Shown one piece after another: positions 43,704-52,920 of a DNA stretch of 54,261 bases. The notes below the pieces were generated by a model that was given only the letters and a program-made list of their open reading frames with translations, ran no database searches and was not told where the DNA came from. Location of the stretch: contig CAMCXA010000011.1 of NCBI GenBank assembly GCA_945883115.1, positions 1-54,261 of the forward strand, read 5' to 3'. The DNA is from Alsobacter soli (GTDB taxonomy: Bacteria > Pseudomonadota > Alphaproteobacteria > Rhizobiales > Beijerinckiaceae). The translations under genes were made by a program, and so were the position numbers. Positions within the stretch are counted from its first letter, which is position 1; each line of letters starts with the position of its first letter.

Positions 43704-45137
43704 TCATCCACGCAACCGGTGAGCAATTGAACGTGCAAATACTGTTCCTTCATCAAAAATGCCCCCAAGCCGCCTCAGGCGTTCAAACCGCTCTGCTCGC
43801 GGCTGAATAATCCAGCTCGATAGGCCTTCTGATACTTGCCAACCCAAAGCATGGGCGGCGATCCGACAGGCTCCAAGCGACGTTGCTGAGGCTGGATCAG
43901 ATAAGACACTGATTGGTCTCTCTAAAATGTCGGCAATCAGTTGAGGCCAGACGCGACTTGTTGCACCACCGCCAACCAGGGTGACTTGCCCCTGCCCAAT
44001 AGGATCAAGCGCCAACAGATTTCTCCGTATCGCAAAAGAAACACCTTCCAGAACGGAGTAAGCCAACTCGGCAGCACCGTGCGCTGTATCCAGCCCCACA
44101 AAGCTAGCCCGAACGGCCAAGTCACTGAAGGGTGAGCGTTCCCCGGCCAAATATGGTAAAAATACCAAATTCGGCGGATTTCGATCAGCTTCAACCAGTA
44201 AGATTTCAGACTCTTCAAGCGTTTTTCCGAGCAAATTTCTCAACCAAGCGGTTGCAGCCCCCGCAGACAAAATTGGTAAAACTTCGATGATCTTCGTGAT
44301 GGACGGATGCGCAAGGCGGTAAACTGGTCGGTCTGAATCCAGCGATTGCTCGGACGCCACACGGGCAACCCAACCCGAGGTCCCCAAATACAGGCTCACA
44401 TCACCTTCCTCATCACAGAAGGAACCGAGTGTCGTTGCACCTGCGTCACCGCAGCCATTGATAATCGGGATTCCAGCGGTCAGACTAAGCGCTCTCGCTG
44501 CTTCGGTGGTCAGCGACCCGATTTTCGCCGATGCAGGTTCGATTGCTGGCAACATTTCCTCTTGTAAGCCTGCGAGATCAGTCAGAGCGCGCGCCCATTG
44601 CCGCGTGCGTATATCCATTAATCCAGTTGTCGTTGCAGTAACGGGATCAGTCACAAAACGTCCGGTCAAACGACATGCAATAAAGTCTTTCGCTCCGGGT
44701 AGAATACAGGCCGTCTTTCCTGCTTCGCTTGGATGGTTGGCAGAAAACCATCCCCATTTAAACACCGTCATCAAAGGTTCCGGCGAATTCCCGATAATCT
44801 TTGCCGCATCATTCAACTCTCCAGCCATCTGCTCCAGAAACGTTGAGCCACACGGGTCGGAATACAAAATAGCCGGAAACAAAGAGTTTCCTGTGTGATC
44901 GACCGGAATAAGGTTTTCCATGGTGCCCGAAAGCACAATTGCCGAAATGTGACCTTTTGGTAGCCGCGCAACTGCATCGACAACCGCCTCCCACCACAAA
45001 GACGGATCTTGGCGATGTTGCTCTTTCTGCAAGCCATAACCGGCTTCAGACATGGCAAAAATACCGCGCGCTGGCTCAAACAGAACAGCCTTTAAAGCAG
45101 AAGTGCCAACATCAAGAGCCAAAATCTGTTCGGACAT
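43704..45137 (-). CDS. FGGY-family carbohydrate kinase
   Basis: A 477-residue kinase with the N-terminal ATPase-fold phosphate loop LALDVGTSALKAVLFE, the segment SGTMENLIPVDHTGN in the place of the xylulokinase SGQMHG, and the C-terminal adenosine motif VTLVGGGATSRVWPQLIADIL. The family phosphorylates pentoses, polyols and related sugars in the cytoplasm. It lies 6 bases after the permease gene, so it should act on the imported sugar. Xylulokinase-like is the nearest general description; the true substrate is open. Confidence 0.87.
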   Translation of the reverse strand: MSEQILALDVGTSALKAVLFEPARGIFAMSEAGYGLQKEQHRQDPSLWWEAVVDAVARLPKGHISAIVLSGTMENLIPVDHTGNSLFPAILYSDPCGSTFLEQMAGELNDAAKIIGNSPEPLMTVFKWGWFSANHPSEAGKTACILPGAKDFIACRLTGRFVTDPVTATTTGLMDIRTRQWARALTDLAGLQEEMLPAIEPASAKIGSLTTEAARALSLTAGIPIINGCGDAGATTLGSFCDEEGDVSLYLGTSGWVARVASEQSLDSDRPVYRLAHPSITKIIEVLPILSAGAATAWLRNLLGKTLEESEILLVEADRNPPNLVFLPYLAGERSPFSDLAVRASFVGLDTAHGAAELAYSVLEGVSFAIRRNLLALDPIGQGQVTLVGGGATSRVWPQLIADILERPISVLSDPASATSLGACRIAAHALGWQVSEGLSSWIIQPRAERFERLRRLGGIFDEGTVFARSIAHRLRG

Positions 45138-45143
45138 AATGGC

Positions 45144-46097
45144 CTACTTTCCACTCCCACGTCGCAACATGACTGCGGCGAGAATAATCCCGCCCGTCAC
45201 CATTTTCTGCGCGAAGGGTTCAACACCGATAATCGTCAAGCCGTTGACGACAACTCCAGCAATTGTAACGCCAAGAAACGCGCCGCCAATATTAGGTGTC
45301 CCGGTACGTGAGGCCGTTGCGCCCAGAAATGCCGCGGCATAGGCCGGAAGTAAGAGCCCCTCGCCCATCGTATGCTGCACGCTGCCAAGTCGGGCTGACA
45401 GAAGCAATCCCGCAAGCGCCGATAAAAACCCGCCGATTATGAATACTGTAACCCGATCACGAAAAACCGGCAGACCCGCAAGATGAGCGGCAACCGGGTT
45501 GGCGCCCAAGGCTTGCAGACGTCTACCAAACGGTGTCGTCGACATAATCACAGCCGACACACTCAGCACAGCAACCATCCAAAGTGACAGCACGGGAAAG
45601 CCGAAAAAATCACCTCTTGCCAGAGATTTGAAGCTTTCCGGAACGCCCGAAAACATGCTGGCACCGCCCGAAAGCCAATATGCACAGCCGGACAGGATTG
45701 TACCCACAGCAAGAGTTGCGACAAAAGAAGGCACTTCGAATCTGGCAACAAACAGCCCATTGGCTAATCCGGCCAGCGCGCCGGTGAACAAAGCAATCAC
45801 CATTGCAATTGGAACAGGAAATCCATTCCCAAACAAATAGAAGGCCATTACCCCCGCGAGCGAGGCAGTAAAACCGAAAGAGAGATCAAATTCACCAATA
45901 ACCATGACGAAGGTCGCACCAGTTGCTATAATGGCGAGAGTGGTGATTTGCTGTAATAAATTGATCAGATTTGCACGCGTCGCAAAAGCATCCGGCGCAA
46001 TGGCTGAGAAAACCAAGCATAAAAGGATAAGAGCAATAAGTACGCCGTATTGCCGGAGGCCGCCGCGTGTCAATAGCCCAGCCCCCGGTTCAAACAT
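45144..46097 (-). CDS. RbsC-type sugar ABC permease
   Basis: A 317-residue membrane protein of the ribose/xylose/galactose (BPD_transp_2) permease family. It has about eight to ten hydrophobic segments, with the typical GATFVMVIGEFDLSFGFTASL stretch near residue 60, GLANGLFVARFEVPSFVATLAVG near 115 and AAFLGATASRTGTPNIGGAFLGV near 260. It should form a homodimer that works with an RbsA-type ATPase, but no such gene is adjacent. It lies 77 bases downstream of the binding-protein gene. Confidence 0.87.
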   Translation of the reverse strand: MFEPGAGLLTRGGLRQYGVLIALILLCLVFSAIAPDAFATRANLINLLQQITTLAIIATGATFVMVIGEFDLSFGFTASLAGVMAFYLFGNGFPVPIAMVIALFTGALAGLANGLFVARFEVPSFVATLAVGTILSGCAYWLSGGASMFSGVPESFKSLARGDFFGFPVLSLWMVAVLSVSAVIMSTTPFGRRLQALGANPVAAHLAGLPVFRDRVTVFIIGGFLSALAGLLLSARLGSVQHTMGEGLLLPAYAAAFLGATASRTGTPNIGGAFLGVTIAGVVVNGLTIIGVEPFAQKMVTGGIILAAVMLRRGSGK

Positions 46098-46174
46098 TGA
46101 GAGAAAAAGGCGAAGTCAGGTCCCAATCGTTCGTCCGTAAAGAATATTGGTTCAACTTCGCCCATTTTTAGGTA

Positions 46175-47092
46175 TCAGTTACACTTAACACCGAGGCTCT
46201 CGCGCGTGATCAGCTCTACTGGAGCGTAAAGTTCGTCCTTGTCGGATTTACCACCACCAATCACCTTACCCAGTTGATCAGCTGCAATCTTGGCCATATC
46301 ACCAAATCCCTGCCGAACCGTCCCGATATAGGCTGTGCAACCCTTAATCAGATCAATCGCCTGCGGATTGCCGTCAATACCTGCAATCACGATCCCCTTC
46401 CGTCCAGCAGCATCAATAGCGAGTTTTGCACCGATACCCGGTTCGTCCCACGCCGCCCAGACAGCATTAATCGCGCCGTCCCCAGCATTCGCCAGCAGGA
46501 GAGAATCCATGGCAGTCCGCGAATTCTCTACCTGGCCGGGGACTTGAACATAATATTTCCCGACTTCCCTGATAGCGGAGTTCGCCTTCAATGCATCATC
46601 AAGTGCGATTTCACGCTGGCGAACGCCAGGATGTGCTGAATGAAAGAAACGAACAATATTGCCCTTGCCGCCAATTGCCTTGAACAGGAAATCTGACATC
46701 GTCTTGCCGAGTACGTAATTGTCTGATGTGACATTTGTTACAACCGACTTGTTTTTCGCGCCATCAATCGTGACGACGGGAATACCCGCTGCAGCGGCCT
46801 TATCGACCTGTGCCTGCACCTGCTCGGGGTTCACGGAAACCAGAACGATTCCGGCCGGCTTTGTTGCTGCCACATCCTCAATCCGGCTCGCAAAAGCGCC
46901 CATATCACCCGCGGTGTCGACAACATCAACTGTCCAACCTTTTGCAGCCGCTTCTTTCTTGAAACCATTGACCATTTCAGCAGTCGCAACCGCTGAAAGA
47001 TAAGGCGTTACGACCGCAATCTTCTCGCCTGCGGCAAGCGCACCATGACATGCAACAAGCCCGAGAGCTGCCGCCAAAACAATCTTTTTCAT
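46175..47092 (-). CDS. RbsB-like periplasmic sugar-binding protein
   Basis: A 305-residue periplasmic binding protein. A Sec signal peptide (MKKIVLAAALGLVACHGALA) ends at about residue 20, with the mature protein starting near AGEKIAVVTPYLS. Later blocks GIVLVSVNPEQVQAQVDKAAAAGIPVVTID and GIVIAGIDGNPQAIDLIKG are typical of the Peripla_BP_4 family (ribose, xylose, inositol and similar ligands). I start at ATG 47092, preceded by GGGGGA; the frame is open to 47122. It is the first gene of the operon. Confidence 0.88.
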   Translation of the reverse strand: MKKIVLAAALGLVACHGALAAGEKIAVVTPYLSAVATAEMVNGFKKEAAAKGWTVDVVDTAGDMGAFASRIEDVAATKPAGIVLVSVNPEQVQAQVDKAAAAGIPVVTIDGAKNKSVVTNVTSDNYVLGKTMSDFLFKAIGGKGNIVRFFHSAHPGVRQREIALDDALKANSAIREVGKYYVQVPGQVENSRTAMDSLLLANAGDGAINAVWAAWDEPGIGAKLAIDAAGRKGIVIAGIDGNPQAIDLIKGCTAYIGTVRQGFGDMAKIAADQLGKVIGGGKSDKDELYAPVELITRESLGVKCN

Positions 47093-47330
47093 CGTTTGAT
47101 CCCCCAAGGTAAAACAACGCATGTGACCATACCGAAATTTTTGATGCGGGCAAGACGGATCGAGATCAAATAGCAGAATGGATCAACATAGATCATGACG
47201 GCTATGGTTTCTGCTCTTTGTAAGGCAATTTACGATGCACTTCGCTATTGACGACGTATCTTGCGAAATTCCCGTCGGTTTTTGGCATTGACGGATCGGG
47301 TGCAGGTGGCTTTCTGAAAAGATAGATTTC
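47093..47330. promoter_or_regulatory. Divergent control region between sugar operon and GMC oxidoreductase
   Basis: These 238 AT-richer bases separate the divergent binding-protein and oxidoreductase genes and should carry both promoters. I found no GG-N10-GC element with the right bases, no AcoR dyad and no clear operator palindrome. Confidence 0.45.
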
Positions 47331-49037
47331 ATGTCTTTGAAAAAAGTTGCACCTATGTCTGGATCGATCGGCTCTGTAAGTGCAGCAAGTTTTGATTACA
47401 TCATTATTGGTGCAGGCTCTGCCGGTTGCGTCATTGCTAATCGCCTGACAGAGGACGGAAAATCCACGGTTGCCATCCTCGAAGCTGGTGGCAGTGACCG
47501 TTCAGTGCTCATTCAAATGCCGACCGCCCTTTCGATCCCGATGGGCATGCCGAAATATAATTGGAGCTATCATACCGAGCCCGAACCTTATCTCGATGGA
47601 CGCCGAATGGATCTTCCTCGCGGCAAGGTTTTAGGTGGATCCTCGTCAATCAATGGCATGGTCTACATCCGCGGTAATGCACTCGATTACGAGGAATGGG
47701 AACATCTAGGTGCCAAAGGGTGGGGCTACCGCCATGTCCTTCCCTATTTCCGCCGTGCTGAAAGCCGTGCGGAGGGTGGTGACACCTATCGTGGAGCTGA
47801 CGGTCCCCTGCATACAAGTTATGGACCGATGAATAATCCGCTCTACAAAGTCTTTGTCGAAGCAGCACAGCAAGCGGGCTATCCCGCAACAAACGATGTG
47901 AACGGCCACCAGCAAGAAGGCTTCGGTCGAATGGATCGAACGATCTACAAGGGTCGCCGTTGGAGCGCCGCAAGCGCCTACCTCAAGCCTGCCATGCGGC
48001 GACCCAATCTTCACGTCATCACGGGGGCTCAGGCGACTAAAGTTCTTTTCAGGGATCAGCGTGCCATAGCCGTCTCCTACCATCTTGGTAGCGAGGAAAG
48101 GACGATTAGCGCAAACCGCGAGATCATTCTCGCGGGTGGCCCGATCAATTCGCCGCATCTTCTCAAAATATCGGGTGTCGGCCCTGCCGACGAACTGCGA
48201 TCATATGGGATCCCAATTATCGCTGATCGCCAGGGAGTTGGCGAAAACTTGCAAGATCATCTCGAATTTTATTTCCAGCAAGCCTGTACCCAACCAATAA
48301 CGCTTTACTCATCCATGAACTTGCTCTCGAAAGCGTTGATTGGGATGCAGTGGATACTCCGCAAAGACGGGCTGGGCGCCACAAATCATTTTGAAAGTTG
48401 CGGGTTTATCAGGAGCCGCCCCGGCGTTCCCTATCCAGACATTCAGTACCATTTTCTGCCCGCTGCGATCGCCTATGACGGAAGCGTCAAAGCCGAGGCT
48501 CATGGTTTTCAGGCCCATGTAGGTCCTATGCGCTCGAAAAGCCGTGGCTGGGTCCGCCTGGCATCACAAAACGCCCTTGAAGCGCCAAAAGTCCGGTTCA
48601 ATTATCTCAGTCATGAAGATGACTGGATTGAAATGCGTGCATGTGTCCGCCTGACCAGAGAAATCTTCGGCCAGCAAGCATTTGCTCCCTATCGCGGCGA
48701 GGAACTTCAACCGGGTCGTGACTGCGTCACCGACGAACAAATCGATGCTTTCGTAAAAAGAAAAGTCGAGAGCGCCTACCACCCATCCGGAACATGCCGT
48801 ATGGGCGATAAGGCTGATCCTGCAAGCGTCGTTGATCCGGAGGGTCGCGTGATTGGCGTTGAGGGTCTCCGCATCGCTGATACATCAATCATGCCGCAAA
48901 TCACAACCGGAAACCTGAATGCACCGGCGATCATGATTGGCGAAAAAATATCAGATTCCATCCGGGGATTAGAACCTTTACCTCCCTCGAATGCTCCCTA
49001 TTTCAAAGCTTCAAATTGGAAAGAGACGCAGCGTTAA
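47331..49037 (+). CDS. GMC-family FAD oxidoreductase (choline dehydrogenase-like)
   Basis: A 568-residue flavoenzyme with the FAD motif DYIIIGAGSAGCVIANRL (GAGSAG at 27-32), the GMC signature LGGSSSINGMVYIRGN near residue 102, and the C-terminal block YHPSGTCRMG containing the catalytic His, then TTGNLNAPAIMIGEK. The family oxidises alcohols, from choline to polyols and long-chain alcohols, passing electrons to the respiratory chain. There is no signal peptide. Because it diverges from a sugar-uptake operon it may oxidise a related sugar alcohol; this is inference. An internal Met at residue 9 is a possible start. It overlaps the convergent lysozyme gene by 35 bases. Confidence 0.88.
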   Translation: MSLKKVAPMSGSIGSVSAASFDYIIIGAGSAGCVIANRLTEDGKSTVAILEAGGSDRSVLIQMPTALSIPMGMPKYNWSYHTEPEPYLDGRRMDLPRGKVLGGSSSINGMVYIRGNALDYEEWEHLGAKGWGYRHVLPYFRRAESRAEGGDTYRGADGPLHTSYGPMNNPLYKVFVEAAQQAGYPATNDVNGHQQEGFGRMDRTIYKGRRWSAASAYLKPAMRRPNLHVITGAQATKVLFRDQRAIAVSYHLGSEERTISANREIILAGGPINSPHLLKISGVGPADELRSYGIPIIADRQGVGENLQDHLEFYFQQACTQPITLYSSMNLLSKALIGMQWILRKDGLGATNHFESCGFIRSRPGVPYPDIQYHFLPAAIAYDGSVKAEAHGFQAHVGPMRSKSRGWVRLASQNALEAPKVRFNYLSHEDDWIEMRACVRLTREIFGQQAFAPYRGEELQPGRDCVTDEQIDAFVKRKVESAYHPSGTCRMGDKADPASVVDPEGRVIGVEGLRIADTSIMPQITTGNLNAPAIMIGEKISDSIRGLEPLPPSNAPYFKASNWKETQR

Positions 49038-49809
49038 ATGGCTGCATGATAGGTTGGGAAGCGGCTGGCGTCCCCTGCGGACCTTTCAGGAAAGCTTGCC
49101 ATTGTTCCTCGGAACCAAAAAATGTGTTCCGGTCGACATTTCCCTTGATGCCGGCAACACGCCCCTCGGCGGTATACTGCCAGAACGCCCATCGACGCCC
49201 CGGATAGCGCTGTTGCGGGTGCGCATTCACGGTTCTGACCCACAAGGAATAGTCGTGGAGATCACCCACGATGACGTCTCGATAGAAATCGATTGTTGTA
49301 TAAATCACAGGTCGCTTGCCATAATGGCGCTCGATCGCAACAAGAAACGCTTTCATCGCCGCAAGCGCCTGCGCCTTGGGTACCTTTTTCGGACAAAGTT
49401 CAGAGTCGCCGTTCCATTCAACATCCAGCACGGGTGGTAACGACGCCGACTCTACAGGGACATTTTTGATAAACCAGTTAATTTGGTCCTGAACCGGACG
49501 ACACCAAAAATAGAAATGATACGCACCGCGGGCGATACCCGCATCATGCGCAGCAATCCAATTGAGCGCGAATTTCTCATCGGCATGATCACCGCCCTCG
49601 GTTGCCTTGATCCAGGCAAAGCGGTGGCCTTCTTCTTTGACGGTTTTCCAGTCAATAACTCCCTGATAACGGGAAACATCAATACCGTGAATAGGATAAT
49701 CGGCAGGAACAGGATACTGTTCCTTCTCCAAAAAAGCGCACCCTCCGAGCACCAATACAATTGAAACAGTGGCAAAACGCGCGCCCAAATAGAAAGCCGA
49801 CAAAAACAT
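49003..49809 (-). CDS. GH25-family lysozyme, predicted lipoprotein
   Basis: A 268-residue protein with a lipoprotein signal peptide: a hydrophobic stretch at 8-22 and lipobox LGGC with Cys24. The glycoside hydrolase 25 domain follows: HGIDVSRYQG with Asp44, WIKATEGGDH, GAYHFYF and PPVLDVEWNG with Asp129 and Glu131, the catalytic acids of the family. It should cut peptidoglycan between MurNAc and GlcNAc while anchored to a membrane, probably the outer one. The last about 35 bases overlap the end of the convergent GMC gene. Host function (cell-wall remodelling) is more likely than a phage origin, because no phage genes are near. Confidence 0.87.
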   Translation of the reverse strand: MFLSAFYLGARFATVSIVLVLGGCAFLEKEQYPVPADYPIHGIDVSRYQGVIDWKTVKEEGHRFAWIKATEGGDHADEKFALNWIAAHDAGIARGAYHFYFWCRPVQDQINWFIKNVPVESASLPPVLDVEWNGDSELCPKKVPKAQALAAMKAFLVAIERHYGKRPVIYTTIDFYRDVIVGDLHDYSLWVRTVNAHPQQRYPGRRWAFWQYTAEGRVAGIKGNVDRNTFFGSEEQWQAFLKGPQGTPAASQPIMQPFNAASLSNLKL

Positions 49810-49896
49810 ACCAATCTTCCGCCCATGACCCAGGCTTCACATCGGTCGAAACTCATGAAGAAACCGTAAAGAGCTTCGCTTAAAACGTATCAAGCG

Positions 49897-51306
49897 CTAA
49901 GCCAAATTGAACCAGACGGTTGCAATTCCGAGAAATGAGAAGAAGCCGACGACGTCGGTGACGGTCGTCACAAAAACACCTGAAGACACTGCCGGATCAG
50001 CCTTGTAGCGTTCAAGCGTCATTGGGATCAGAATACCGCCGAGGGCACCGGCAACTAGATTGACTGTCATCGCAAGTGCAATCACCACACCAATATTCCA
50101 GTCTGCAAACCATAGTGCAGCGATGACACCAGCGAGAATCCCGAACCCCAACCCGTTCAGAAGCCCGACAAATGTTTCACGGATCGTAACGCGAAAAGCA
50201 TTCGCTACGCCGAGCTCGCGAGTAGCTAGTGCACGCACCGCAACCGTCATGGTTTGCGTCGCCGCATTTCCTCCCTGCCCTGCAACGATGGGAGCCAACA
50301 CAGCCAAGGCAACCATTTTCGAGAGGGACTGCTCGAACAGCCCCAGAACTGACGACGCCAAAAACGCTGTCAATAAATTCAAAAACAGCCATCCAAAACG
50401 ACTCTTGGCCGTTGCAAAGATCGAATCCGATAGTTCTTCGTCGCCTTTAACGCCACCAAGTGCCTTGATCTCGTCGTCCGCGTCATCTTGGATGACGTCA
50501 ACGATATCATCGATTGTAACCACGCCAACGAGCCTGCCCGCTTCATCAACAACGGGCACCGAAACAAGATTGTAACGCCCGAACAACAATGCGACGGTTT
50601 CACGATCTTCGTCAACAGAGACCCGGCGCCGATCAGATGCCATCAATTCTTCGATGCGTGCTGTTCTTTTTGAACGGACCAAACGATCTAGAAACACATT
50701 CCCGAGAAGCCTGTAACCAGGATCGACAACGAAAACCTCAAAAAACGAGTCGGGAAGGTCAGTCGTATCGCCGAGATGGTCGATAACCTGACCCACCGTC
50801 CAGAATGGTGGAACTGCGATCAGATCAGTCTGCATCAATCGGGCAGCTGATCCCTCCGGATAATCGAGGCTCTTTTGCAGCGCAACTCGGTCAAGCGCCG
50901 GTAACGCGTCGAGGATCTCTTCCTGATCCTCTTTGTTCAGATCTTCGAGGATGTAAACTGCGTCATCGGAGTCGAGTTCACGAACACCCTCGACGAGCGT
51001 TTCAGTATCAAGCTCTTCAAGGATTTCCTCGCGAACCGAATCGTCAACTTCTGTGAGGGCTGCGAAGTCAAAGTCTGAGCCGAGCAATTCGATCAGTGTC
51101 GGGCGCAAATCCGAGTGAAGCGCTTCAAGCAATGTTGCCTGATCAGCCTCATGCAACTCTGAAATAAGATCACTGAGAAGTTCGCTGTCCCCGCTTTCAA
51201 CTGCAGCCGCAACAATCTCGACAAAACGCTCCTCAAGATTTCCGTCGAGATCACGAAACGGAGGGGCAACTTGCCGCGCAGCTGCCTGATCTTGGACGTT
51301 GGTCAT
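49897..51306 (-). CDS. mgtE: MgtE-family magnesium transporter
   Basis: A 469-residue protein with the three-part MgtE architecture: an acidic helical N domain (residues 1-150, with repeated LLEALHSDLRPTLIELL-type units), two CBS domains (about 155-280, with VVDEAGRLVGVVTIDDIVDVIQDDADDE) and a C-terminal channel domain of five membrane segments containing VLAPIVAGQGGNAATQTM. The acidic N and CBS faces bind Mg2+ and close the pore when the ion is plentiful. It is a single gene with its own upstream gap. Confidence 0.93.
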   Translation of the reverse strand: MTNVQDQAAARQVAPPFRDLDGNLEERFVEIVAAAVESGDSELLSDLISELHEADQATLLEALHSDLRPTLIELLGSDFDFAALTEVDDSVREEILEELDTETLVEGVRELDSDDAVYILEDLNKEDQEEILDALPALDRVALQKSLDYPEGSAARLMQTDLIAVPPFWTVGQVIDHLGDTTDLPDSFFEVFVVDPGYRLLGNVFLDRLVRSKRTARIEELMASDRRRVSVDEDRETVALLFGRYNLVSVPVVDEAGRLVGVVTIDDIVDVIQDDADDEIKALGGVKGDEELSDSIFATAKSRFGWLFLNLLTAFLASSVLGLFEQSLSKMVALAVLAPIVAGQGGNAATQTMTVAVRALATRELGVANAFRVTIRETFVGLLNGLGFGILAGVIAALWFADWNIGVVIALAMTVNLVAGALGGILIPMTLERYKADPAVSSGVFVTTVTDVVGFFSFLGIATVWFNLA

Positions 51307-51519
51307 GGGTTCGGTCCAGCTTCAAAGGCACGGTTTGAACGTGTTTAAGAGGCTGAGGCACGTAAGGCAACCAAAGAAATGTTCCTTTAGCAAATTTAAG
51401 CGAGAAAGCCAGAATTCAATCGCAAAAAAGTAAAGATCAGAAATGACCCTAAAACTACGACTGTATTGCAAGTGAAATCCCTTCAGAGCGTTCTTGAAAA
51501 TCCATCTTTCCCTGTGTCA
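51307..51519. other. Intergenic gap upstream of mgtE
   Basis: These 213 bases should hold the mgtE promoter on the minus strand. No magnesium riboswitch (ykoK- or mgtA-like), terminator hairpin or small gene is recognisable. Confidence 0.4.
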
Positions 51520-52896
51520 TCATTCAAAAAGCTTAAATCCTATAGCGGATACAAAACCCAGAAGTGTTGAGAACCCAGCAACATTGGGCGTCGATAAATG
51601 AGCCGCTTCAGGTAGCATGGCCGAACCAATCATCGTCAACATCGCACCCGCAGCAATACCTTCAACGAAAATCAGGTAGCTATGAGGAATTTCTTCACCA
51701 AGATAGGCCCCCAATGCCGACACAATGGCACAAATGATCGTTAGTAAAACCCAAAGAGAGATAATTCTCTTTGGGCTGAAGCCTTGCTGTTTCATGTTGA
51801 CGCTTGCAGCAAGAGCCTCGGGGAAATTGGCCAGAAACAGCGCGCCAACAAGAGTGACTGGAATAACATCCATAAATCCCAAAACAGCACCGGCAGCCGA
51901 TGCTTTAATGACAATCGCCAACATAACGGTCCCGACAACGAACCCTTCCGGAATAACATCCAGAAGATTTCCGAGCCAGATCGCCATGCCGGCATTGCTA
52001 TGCTCGCCATGCATGGCCTTGACGTCCGATGAGCTTGGAATCTCTGCCCCGCCTGTTGTCAAAGCTTCGATGGCAATGTTGGCCCAGTCTTGTTTTTGAA
52101 CATAGGTGCGGTCGATCTGATGTAAATTCTCCTCGATACGCTTGGCCGCCATCGCTTTGACGGCACTGACCAGTTCCGGATGATCTTTGGACAATTCTTC
52201 ATATTGTCTTTTGTGAAGCACCAGAAGTTCAACGGTGCCGTGCTGAGCAACAGCCTGAGCGCTATGAGCTCCATGAGACAAAAAAGAAATCTCGCCGACA
52301 AGATCTCCCCGTTCAGCAGTGTGGTTCCCGCCATCGGCATGAGAAATCTTCAAACTGCCATCACGAACAATATAGAATTCGTTCGAAGAATCGCCGCGAT
52401 CAAACAGGACCTCGTTCTCGACAAGAAAGCGGGGATGGAGTTTCGTTACAAGGTCCCTGATAAGATCGGGCGGTAAATTGCCAAAAAAAGAAGAATTTGT
52501 GATCGATCTGATCAGCTCGTCACGGCGTCGTGATTTGTTGCTGGTATGTTGTGCAATTACGTAGGCACCCTTACGAAGGTATCCGCCGTGATTGCTGATA
52601 ATCTGGTCAATCGTAACAAAGATCATTCCGCCAACGACAAGAGCTATCAACAAGATGATAAAGTGCTCCATCGCCTCAGCCCGTTCATGGCCTTCGGACA
52701 AGGCAAGCCCGGCAACAGTGGGAGATACAAGTTCAAGCGCGAGGGCAGAAAATAGAGCGCCCGCACCAAATCCACACATTGCACCGACACGAGAATTCGA
52801 CATTGGCAGATAAATGCCGACAATCGATCCAAGAACCATTGATCCGGCCGAAATTGCTCCAAGGCTAAAAGCCCAGATCAGATATGTCGTTTCCAT
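51520..52896 (-). CDS. ZIP-family metal transporter with inserted cyclic-nucleotide-binding-like domain
   Basis: A 458-residue membrane protein. Residues 5-100 hold three membrane segments, followed by a CRP/CAP-like cyclic-nucleotide-binding domain (about 135-250), then residues 300-458 with five more segments. The last part has GNLLDVIPEGFVVG and FLANFPEALAASV, the PEG/PEA metal-site helices of ZIP transporters. The phosphate-binding cassette reads GEISFLSHGAHSAQAVA (201-217): Gly-Glu is kept, but the usual Arg is His211, so nucleotide binding is doubtful. The first metal-site His of the usual HNxPEG motif is also absent (Leu-Asp-Val-Ile before PEG). It may be a metal transporter gated by a cytoplasmic ligand or by protein contact. 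It lies 24 bases downstream of the potassium channel gene. Confidence 0.8.
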   Translation of the reverse strand: METTYLIWAFSLGAISAGSMVLGSIVGIYLPMSNSRVGAMCGFGAGALFSALALELVSPTVAGLALSEGHERAEAMEHFIILLIALVVGGMIFVTIDQIISNHGGYLRKGAYVIAQHTSNKSRRRDELIRSITNSSFFGNLPPDLIRDLVTKLHPRFLVENEVLFDRGDSSNEFYIVRDGSLKISHADGGNHTAERGDLVGEISFLSHGAHSAQAVAQHGTVELLVLHKRQYEELSKDHPELVSAVKAMAAKRIEENLHQIDRTYVQKQDWANIAIEALTTGGAEIPSSSDVKAMHGEHSNAGMAIWLGNLLDVIPEGFVVGTVMLAIVIKASAAGAVLGFMDVIPVTLVGALFLANFPEALAASVNMKQQGFSPKRIISLWVLLTIICAIVSALGAYLGEEIPHSYLIFVEGIAAGAMLTMIGSAMLPEAAHLSTPNVAGFSTLLGFVSAIGFKLFE

Positions 52897-52920
52897 GTGT
52901 AGACCCCTGCTTTTTTAAAT

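Noticed and set aside
47240-47310. A TGGCATTGACGGATCG stretch as a sigma-54 promoter for the GMC gene
   Set aside because: The -24 half fits but there is no GC at the -12 position with ten-base spacing.
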